A stretch of 64,000 nt of DNA from a virus, in IMG/VR virus record IMGVR_UViG_3300009514_000005, positions 62,001 through 126,000 of that record. One strand, written 5' to 3'. Under the pieces are notes generated by a model. It saw only the letters and a list, made by a program, of their open reading frames with translations, was not told the DNA's origin and ran no database searches. Shown here in pieces: positions 58,587 to 64,000 of this stretch (the stretch's first letter is position 1; every line of letters starts with the position of its first letter). A program made the position numbers and the translations under genes.

Positions 58587-59369
58587 ATGGCTTACCACGA
58601 AATAAAGCATCAGAACTGCATAGAAGGACTGAAAGAGCTAGGTAACGAAGAGGTATCACTCTTATTTACATCGCCTCCATATCGTAAGAAGGAGGGTTTT
58701 AGCACTGAGCTGATCTCAGAGGTAGCCAGGCAAACCGCCAGGATCTTAAAACCAGGAGGTATCGCAGCAATCAACTTTGATCAAATGGCTGAAGACCCAA
58801 TCAGGCCAGCCAAAGTAGCAGTAATGTTTGATCAATATTTAGATACAGGCCCAACCATCGCATGGATAAAATCAATTTATATTGAATCGGTAAAATGCCC
58901 CGACCCTGAATGCAAACATCACACTGAAACCTTCTCTATCAACAAAGGACAATACACCCCGATCAACGGAGACAACTGGGTCACAAAAAAATGGGAACCC
59001 ATCATGCTGTTCAGTAAGGGCAGAAGAAATTTTGACCGACTATCGATAGGAATTCCTTACGCAGACAAATCAAACATTGGTCGATTTAATCACGAAGGGG
59101 TTGACCGACAATGCCGGGGAACCACTTGGATGAGAACCTATCAACCACGCACTGGAGCGAAGCTACATCCGGAATCCATGCCAGTGGAAATCCCAATGGA
59201 CATAATAAAGCTTGCAGGGATTAAATCAGGAGACCTTATGGTGGATCCATTTTTAGGATCAGGAACTACACTGGAAGGGTTGCTGAACGTAAATCCAAAG
59301 ATCAATTTCATGGGTTATGAAATCAATCCTGATTATGTAAAAATATCCGAGAGACTTCTGTCCAATTGA
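58587..59369 (+). CDS. DNA methyltransferase (beta class, N4-cytosine or N6-adenine)
   Basis: The 260-residue product has motif IV TSPPY at residues 28-32, and motif I-like DPFLGSGTT at 220-228, an order (IV before I) that marks the beta class. TSPPY is common in N4-cytosine and some N6-adenine enzymes. A Cys/His group (CPDPECKHH) near residues 108-117 may bind zinc. Phage methylation may protect DNA from host restriction. No cognate restriction gene is seen here. The last residue is followed by palindrome copy 5. Confidence 0.8.
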   Translation: MAYHEIKHQNCIEGLKELGNEEVSLLFTSPPYRKKEGFSTELISEVARQTARILKPGGIAAINFDQMAEDPIRPAKVAVMFDQYLDTGPTIAWIKSIYIESVKCPDPECKHHTETFSINKGQYTPINGDNWVTKKWEPIMLFSKGRRNFDRLSIGIPYADKSNIGRFNHEGVDRQCRGTTWMRTYQPRTGAKLHPESMPVEIPMDIIKLAGIKSGDLMVDPFLGSGTTLEGLLNVNPKINFMGYEINPDYVKISERLLSN

Positions 59370-59374
59370 TTGGA
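59361..59374. repeat. Palindrome-like 14-mer, copy 5 (TCCAATTGATTGGA)
   Basis: One of five exact copies of TCCAATYRATTGGA. This copy spans the end of the methyltransferase gene (its stop codon lies inside) and reaches the 3' end of the convergent gene. With the neighbouring bases it forms a longer inverted repeat GTCCAAT-TG-ATTGGAC. Confidence 0.6.
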
Positions 59375-59668
59375 CTACTCTTTGAACTTTACCGGCTCAT
59401 CATCATGCTGAGACTTAAGAGAACATTTTCCATTTCGAACAGGAAAATACCAGAAGTTACCAATGTCTGGATCTTCAACAAAAAACCTCTCTTCGCCTAT
59501 CATTAGGTTTTTAAACTCTCTTACCGATATTCTATTTTTATTTAAATCAACATTATCGACAACATGGAAATCAGATGCGTGTTGAAGAGGAATCACTAAA
59601 ACATGATCGGCTGGACATTCCGACAAAAGCTTTTCAACATGATCAAGAGAGAATCCTCTACAGGCCAA
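59375..59668 (-). CDS. Unknown small protein near kinase (97 residues)
   Basis: A TTG at 59668 has AGAGG six bases upstream and gives a 97-residue product; the upstream TTG 59701 gives 108 residues. The protein has SLDHVEKLLSECPADHVLVI, a beta/helix start, and ends with GNFWYFPVRNGKCSLKSQHD. It slightly overlaps the 3' end of the kinase gene and is probably co-transcribed. No family recognised. Confidence 0.5.
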   Translation of the reverse strand: MACRGFSLDHVEKLLSECPADHVLVIPLQHASDFHVVDNVDLNKNRISVREFKNLMIGEERFFVEDPDIGNFWYFPVRNGKCSLKSQHDDEPVKFKE

Positions 59669-60278
59669 CCAACACCTCTTTTGATAATCCCCATCGCTCA
59701 ATGCATTCCTTTAAAATGAGCATCGTATTTGCTTTTTTGGGGCTTTTAAAAGTATCCAAATACATGTCAAATTTTCCTTCGGAGGCATACTTATCCAAGC
59801 CTGTTTCGGTAAAATGATAGAGGTCTCTAGATGGATCTTCACACCGCTCCACCCTGACATCTTCCGGGCATTCGAGCCTTATCTTTAAAGCATCTGGAAA
59901 AGCATTGAACTCGTTCTCGGTTCTGGCATCATCAACAATAAATATAACAGAACTAATCACTATAAGAGGATGCTCCATTGCTTCTTTAGAGAGCTGATCC
60001 ACCTTGTTGTGCATAAGTTTAATTAAAGCTTCCTGGTCAATTGTATTTCTAATCCAATCGCCTAGATGCTGAAGGAGAACACCATCTTTAGGAATGTTTC
60101 TTACGACTCCGTAACTAGCAAGAACCTGTAAAACTTTATCGTGCATATCGTAAAGAGGCTTGGCGTAAAGAAGGTGGTGAACTGTTAGGCCGTAATTTTC
60201 CAGGATACGTTTAAGCTCTTTTGTTTGAGATGTTTTGCCGCTTCCGATCTTTCCAGATAATAAAATAATGTTACTCAT
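59658..60278 (-). CDS. Deoxynucleoside monophosphate kinase-like
   Basis: The 206-residue product has a P-loop GKIGSGKTS at residues 9-17, a lid-like region with LQHLGDWIRNTIDQE, and VIFIVDDARTENEFNAFPDA, followed by LKIRLECPEDVRVERCEDPS, a pattern seen in phage dNMP kinases (T4 gp1-like). The enzyme phosphorylates dNMPs to support phage DNA synthesis. GGAGAATTT precedes its ATG. It is next to a small membrane protein gene in the same operon. Confidence 0.75.
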   Translation of the reverse strand: MSNIILLSGKIGSGKTSQTKELKRILENYGLTVHHLLYAKPLYDMHDKVLQVLASYGVVRNIPKDGVLLQHLGDWIRNTIDQEALIKLMHNKVDQLSKEAMEHPLIVISSVIFIVDDARTENEFNAFPDALKIRLECPEDVRVERCEDPSRDLYHFTETGLDKYASEGKFDMYLDTFKSPKKANTMLILKECIERWGLSKEVLVGL

Positions 60279-60522
60279 AAATTCTCCTGGGTTTTATCCT
60301 TAATCTTTTCCAGCATTGCTTAGCACGATAATGAGACTCTATATAATAATCTTCTCCATCTTGTGAAGGATGCATCCCGCCTTTATAAACCAACATATAA
60401 ACAGGAGCCCAAATCATAATAACCACAGCCAAGCATAATATTGCAAACCCAAGAAATCCAAGACAAAACCAATTGGCCTCTTGAATCATTTCTTTCTGCG
60501 TCATGTTTAGTTCAATTTTCAT
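60271..60522 (-). CDS. Small membrane protein (83 residues)
   Basis: The product has an amphipathic N-terminus and a long hydrophobic span (WFCLGFLGFAILCLAVVIMI through WAPVYMLVY), possibly two short spans, then a charged tail with YYIESHYRAKQCWKRLRIKP. It overlaps the kinase gene by eight bases. No ribosome site is obvious. Function is unknown; host membrane modification or lysis timing are possible. Confidence 0.55.
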   Translation of the reverse strand: MKIELNMTQKEMIQEANWFCLGFLGFAILCLAVVIMIWAPVYMLVYKGGMHPSQDGEDYYIESHYRAKQCWKRLRIKPRRIYE

Positions 60523-60575
60523 CTTTACATTTTGTCTACCAGATAATTACATGAATGCAAATCACGGGGGGTCAA

Positions 60576-60881
60576 ATGGCATCACAAGTTTCAGTGCTGG
60601 AATTACACCACTGGGTAGAGAAAAATAAACTCAGAACATGGCACCACACATCATGGGGCAAAAAAGGCCATACCCTTGACGTTAAATACCTAGACTTCTG
60701 CTTAGACACGAGGACCATGACTATATTTAGAGTGCAGTCCCGTGGCATGGGCGACCGTAAAGTTGAGGCCGATTTTAGAGAAGATTTTGACGGAAGCATT
60801 CTGGATCTTTTGATTCACAAAATTGAATCTAAGCAGACTTCCTCATCTTCACAAGCTCAAGATAAAGCTGATAAGGACTAG
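60576..60881 (+). CDS. Unknown small protein, plus strand (101 residues)
   Basis: The ATG at 60576 follows a GGGGGG site; an upstream ATG at 60555 would add seven residues. The product has SVLELHHWVEKNKLRTWHHT, a helix-turn region, and FRVQSRGMGDRKVEADFRED. The Ser/Gln-rich C-terminus (KQTSSSSQAQDKADKD) overlaps the minus-strand hydrolase gene by 53 bases. It may be a small DNA-binding protein. Family unknown. Confidence 0.5.
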   Translation: MASQVSVLELHHWVEKNKLRTWHHTSWGKKGHTLDVKYLDFCLDTRTMTIFRVQSRGMGDRKVEADFREDFDGSILDLLIHKIESKQTSSSSQAQDKADKD

Positions 60882-61314
60882 TCATACCATAATCCCTAAC
60901 ACTTCTTTTCACTAGCCAGTCAGGAAGAATATCGATTACCTCAGTGCAAAGAAACTCTTTAGAACTTCCCCATTTATTTGTAGGAGGAAACGGAACCTTG
61001 AAAAACTTCTTCAGTATTCCCCTCCAAATAAAATAAGCAAAGGCCCCAAAATCATATGAGTTTTGATCAAAGTGATCTATCAGAGAAGTCCAAACCTCTT
61101 CTTCTTTCTCGAGAGGTAAATCATAATCAAGATCGAAAAGAATATCGCTTTTCTTTTTAAAAGTATTTAACCAAGCAAGCTCCACACCAAAAAGACTACT
61201 GTGGATTACGAACTTATCATCAAACACAAAAGCTGTATGACTTACAGGCTCACCAAGTCCCCATGAAATAAATCTAGATATTGGATGTTTACTGATTGTG
61301 AATACTATTTTCAT
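60829..61314 (-). CDS. Permuted papain-like (NlpC/P60-type, YiiX-like) hydrolase
   Basis: The 161-residue product fits the permuted NlpC/P60 (YiiX/YebB-like) family: a first part with a likely catalytic His (GEPVSHTAFVF), then VIHSSLFGVELAWLNTF, the core segment NSYDFGAFAYFIWRG, and a likely catalytic Cys in SKEFLCTEVIDIL. Such enzymes cleave peptide or lipid-type bonds. It is placed between small genes and the beta-helix spike gene and overlaps the spike gene by four bases (ATGA). A role in wall or surface degradation during entry is inferred. Confidence 0.65.
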   Translation of the reverse strand: MKIVFTISKHPISRFISWGLGEPVSHTAFVFDDKFVIHSSLFGVELAWLNTFKKKSDILFDLDYDLPLEKEEEVWTSLIDHFDQNSYDFGAFAYFIWRGILKKFFKVPFPPTNKWGSSKEFLCTEVIDILPDWLVKRSVRDYGMTSPYQLYLELVKMRKSA

Positions 61315-63101
61315 GACGTTTTGTTGTTACTGGATGCCGTATCAGTTCCATTGTCAACAAAGTTAGTTCCAGTATTCCCCTTAAAATTGTTTCCGGTAAC
61401 AATAGTATCATTCGCACTGGAAATAATTTCAAGACCATTCCCTCCGTTTCCATAAATTCTATTGGAATTAATTATATTATCATCAGCGGCACAATTTATA
61501 CCGTCTCCAGAATTATCATGAATAATATTATTAGAGCTTACGCAATCATCATCTCCACTGCTTAAAGAAATGCCGTCTCCACCATTATCACTTATATTAT
61601 TTCCAGAGATCACTCCGTTGATGCCAGCCTGAATTCCATGGCTTCCGTTGCCTGTTATCAAACAATCATTAATCGCATTCTTGGTTCCATCAAAATCTAA
61701 TCCAACTCCAGCATTGTCTGAAATAGTACAAGAATCAATGATCGCTTTCCCTGTTCCAGCCTCATCGTCAAGGCCCTTGTCTTCATTCAAGGAAAGAATA
61801 CAATCGGTTACATTCACTTGCTCGGCACCATCTTCAAGAGAAATACCATGCTGGCCATTTGCTATGGCAGCACAACTATCAATAAAAACAGATTTTCCAC
61901 CTTGAACCCTATACCCTTTGTGCAAATTATTTTTAGACATGCAAGATTCAAATGAAATTAAATAAGAATTCAAAATTCTAAAACCAGAACTATTATTATT
62001 TTCCGTTAGGCAAGCCACCAGGTGACATTCACCACAATCCTCAAGACCAAACCCATCATCACCTGGAGCTGTGTTTCCACAATCATCCACTAAGCAATGC
62101 CTTAAAAGACCATGCATTACACCTCTCAACCAAATCCCAAAAGCTCCAGATCCAGTAACAATAATATTTTGTATCAATATTCCTGTATACATGGCTTGGG
62201 CAACATAGGCTTCCCCGGATAGAGCTGATCCCATATATGGGTTTTTTAAGATCAAAGTTGTATCGTTTGTAATGCTTTGGATCTCATGGAAAGAACACCC
62301 AAGAAGAATAAAATCTCCTGGTGATAAATTTGTAAAGGTGGTCCCAGATCCGGTTACCGTAGACGAATTATGGCTAACGCTTATCGTTCCTGCTGTTTCC
62401 TTGGTTCCTCCGCTCGCGTCTGATTTAACAGACTGAGAGCCTGAAAAAGCAATAATTACCCCTCCAGCAGACTCTCCTATCAAGTGTCCGTCATCTGGAA
62501 TATTAACTCCAGAAACCTCTGCATAAGTTCCATTCCTAACAAACACAGATTTGTTTCCATCATTAAACGCTTCCGCTACAGAAAGGTAATCACCGCATCC
62601 AGAAACAGTTGAAACAATAGCGTCATATTTTCTAGGAACTTTAACCGTAGCCTTTGCCCCTGTCTCGTCAGAAACTATTACACGGCCTTCAAAATTAAGA
62701 ATAGATTTTTCCGTTCCTATGGTTTGATCATCTTCTTGAACTTCAATATCTGATGTTGATCCAGTCTTAATCCATTTTGAATCATCAAAAATAAAACTTA
62801 CGGATTTTCCAGAATCAAGAATCACCTCATTCATCAAAGAAGTATTCGCAGTTTGAATCTTGGCTGAAAAAGGAGAACTAGATTCTACAGTTATTATAAG
62901 ATTCTGACCCTTCTTGCTGTTTCCAGACACAGGAAGAGTAATGTTCCTATCGGCACCAGAGATAGTAAACCGAATATAGGAACCAATGGTTTCATCAAGG
63001 GTGATGTTTCCGGAAACAGATGTAACCCCAGCATCCCAGACGGTCTGGCGATTAACCTGCAAATCTCTCTGAATTAACTGATCACCCTGTACTTCGCTCA
63101 T
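61311..63101 (-). CDS. Right-handed beta-helix tail spike
   Basis: The 596-residue product has an N-terminal attachment region, a low-complexity middle, and from about residue 330 a series of helical turns with patterns such as NNIIHDNSGDGINCA, SCTISDNAGVGLDFDG and CLITGNGSHGIQAG, typical of parallel beta-helices (pectate lyase-like). Such spikes often cut capsule or O-antigen polysaccharides. Catalytic residues cannot be named from sequence alone. It starts with GGGAAG-type site and overlaps the next gene. Confidence 0.8.
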   Translation of the reverse strand: MSEVQGDQLIQRDLQVNRQTVWDAGVTSVSGNITLDETIGSYIRFTISGADRNITLPVSGNSKKGQNLIITVESSSPFSAKIQTANTSLMNEVILDSGKSVSFIFDDSKWIKTGSTSDIEVQEDDQTIGTEKSILNFEGRVIVSDETGAKATVKVPRKYDAIVSTVSGCGDYLSVAEAFNDGNKSVFVRNGTYAEVSGVNIPDDGHLIGESAGGVIIAFSGSQSVKSDASGGTKETAGTISVSHNSSTVTGSGTTFTNLSPGDFILLGCSFHEIQSITNDTTLILKNPYMGSALSGEAYVAQAMYTGILIQNIIVTGSGAFGIWLRGVMHGLLRHCLVDDCGNTAPGDDGFGLEDCGECHLVACLTENNNSSGFRILNSYLISFESCMSKNNLHKGYRVQGGKSVFIDSCAAIANGQHGISLEDGAEQVNVTDCILSLNEDKGLDDEAGTGKAIIDSCTISDNAGVGLDFDGTKNAINDCLITGNGSHGIQAGINGVISGNNISDNGGDGISLSSGDDDCVSSNNIIHDNSGDGINCAADDNIINSNRIYGNGGNGLEIISSANDTIVTGNNFKGNTGTNFVDNGTDTASSNNKTS

Positions 63102-63411
63102 TCACTTTCTTCCCAAGGTCTTTACCCTCTTCAGACAAAACCTCGAGGTCTTTAAGCGAAAACACCTGATTCCAAGTTTGACCATCAAGATTTTGAATGA
63201 AGCAGCAATTTATTTTTGCTTGATAAACCTTCTTTAGTTTTAGCTTTTTTAAGTTAATCACATTCTGCTCTAAGATAGCATGGCGAATATCATCAATGCT
63301 TCTGGTATCAGCATTAGCTTTATAGGGACTATTCCATCCAATCACATCGATATCTTTCTTTCCCCACTTGACCTGAAATAAAGCCAAGTAAGGAAAGCTG
63401 AAATGATCCAT
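63082..63411 (-). CDS. Unknown protein before the spike gene (109 residues)
   Basis: The product is 109 residues with a mixed strand/helix pattern (FSFPYLALFQVKWGKKDIDV, then ADTRSIDDIRHAILEQN and LKKLKLKKVYQAKINCC) and ends with SEEGKDLGKKVNERSTG. It overlaps the spike gene by 20 bases. It lies between two virion-type genes, so an assembly factor or small fibre-associated protein is possible. No family recognised. Confidence 0.55.
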   Translation of the reverse strand: MDHFSFPYLALFQVKWGKKDIDVIGWNSPYKANADTRSIDDIRHAILEQNVINLKKLKLKKVYQAKINCCFIQNLDGQTWNQVFSLKDLEVLSEEGKDLGKKVNERSTG

Positions 63412-63423
63412 AAATTACCCCGG

Positions 63424-64000
63424 TTAAACAACTACAATCTTGCCAGCAAAGCGGAGATCAGGAACTTCCGGAGCCCTAAATGTTATATCTTCATTAGCAA
63501 GAGATTTGACTCTGTCGACAATAACCTTCTGATAATCTGACCCGGATAATTTAAACAATTGAATGATCGGATTTGGGCCCCTAGTATGAGTGGCCTTGGC
63601 AATGGTCTGAGTATAATATCCACCTGATGGAGCACCCCAAGAACCGGCGGCATTAAATGTCGCGGCAAATCTAGTCGCCACAACACCATCCGATTCCTCG
63701 AGATAGTTCACATGCCATGTTCCAGCCTCAGTCCCCTGCTTACGCAAAGTAAAAGCGTAGGCACGACCAATAGCGACCGTCTTCAATAAAACCGGAGTGG
63801 TGGAATCAAAAGTTTTTACATCCAAAGAATCCACGGAACCAATGTTGTCGACAACAACCTGCCAACCTTCTGCCAGGCTGGTCGCATCCGGGAGAACAAC
63901 ATCCTGAACGCCATTGCCATCGGTTTCCATCCTGTTCCACCAAAACGAATGCTCATCTAAACTTTGAGTAGAAGAAATCCCTGAAACAGAAGTAGACCCT
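63424..64000 (-). CDS. Partial virion protein, 5' end outside the window
   Basis: The frame is open from the stop at 63424 to the right edge. Upstream of the internal ATG at 63930 the frame continues with STSVSGISSTQSLDEHSFWW and then METDGNGVQDVVLPDA, a normal coding pattern, so the gene starts beyond 64000. The visible part is beta-rich (LAEGWQVVVDNIGSVDSLDV) and resembles the N-terminus of the beta-helix spike neighbour in style. It is likely a fibre or spike protein. Confidence 0.65.
   Translation of the reverse strand, partial: GSTSVSGISSTQSLDEHSFWWNRMETDGNGVQDVVLPDATSLAEGWQVVVDNIGSVDSLDVKTFDSTTPVLLKTVAIGRAYAFTLRKQGTEAGTWHVNYLEESDGVVATRFAATFNAAGSWGAPSGGYYTQTIAKATHTRGPNPIIQLFKLSGSDYQKVIVDRVKSLANEDITFRAPEVPDLRFAGKIVVV

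Noticed and set aside
1-64000. tRNA genes and CRISPR arrays
   Set aside because: No cloverleaf-like TpsiC patterns or regularly spaced identical repeats were seen on reading; a dedicated tRNA scan would be the decisive test.

Overview
The window looks like part of the genome of a large contractile-tailed bacteriophage (a T4-like myovirus, possibly of jumbo size). It carries an almost complete head, neck, tail and baseplate gene set of T4/P2/Mu-type families: terminase, portal, prohead protease with scaffold, major capsid protein, sheath, tubes, tape measure, hub, spike, gp25-like and gpJ-like baseplate proteins, and fibres. Genes are packed with ATGA or TAATG overlaps and almost all lie on the minus strand. 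A lipobox protein in the lysis region suggests a diderm (Gram-negative) host, but the host cannot be named from the sequence. Both ends of the window cut through genes, so the genome is larger than 64 kb. I saw no rRNA, tRNA or CRISPR.

Read in the direction of transcription (right to left): at 60.8-64 kb lie receptor-binding or spike genes, including a parallel beta-helix protein, and a permuted papain-like hydrolase. At 56-60.5 kb is a small metabolic island with a plus-strand SF2 helicase, a zinc-ribbon protein and a DNA methyltransferase, plus minus-strand genes for a deoxynucleotide kinase and small proteins. At 49-56 kb are an FtsZ/tubulin-like GTPase, the large terminase (interrupted by a 361-residue HNH intein) and the portal. 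At 33.9-49.3 kb is the head region: major capsid protein, a fused prohead protease/scaffold, a Nudix hydrolase, and several very acidic mosaic proteins that share domains with each other. At 27-34 kb are neck and completion proteins, into which a dTDP-rhamnose gene set (rmlA, rmlC, rmlD) is inserted. At 10-27 kb are sheath, two tail-tube-like proteins, tail assembly chaperones with a convincing -1 ribosomal frameshift site, tape measure, hub, spike and baseplate wedge. At 2-10 kb is a giant 2319-residue fibre with three sialidase-like propeller modules and a carbohydrate-binding-like module. At 0-2.2 kb is a lysis-like set (holin, small membrane protein, lipoprotein).

The most interesting points are: (1) a T_TTT_TTC slippery site that fuses a gp26-like protein to a 53-residue gene placed directly before the tape measure; (2) the tubulin-like GTPase next to the terminase; (3) an immunoglobulin-size module shared by the major capsid protein and the tail sheath; (4) a family of mosaic acidic head-region proteins with shared domains and recurring ES(I/V/L/A) linkers; (5) five copies of a 14-bp palindrome-like sequence TCCAATYRATTGGA; and (6) a probable ATT start codon for the terminase. 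All functional calls are by reading motifs and family resemblance; no database search was run.
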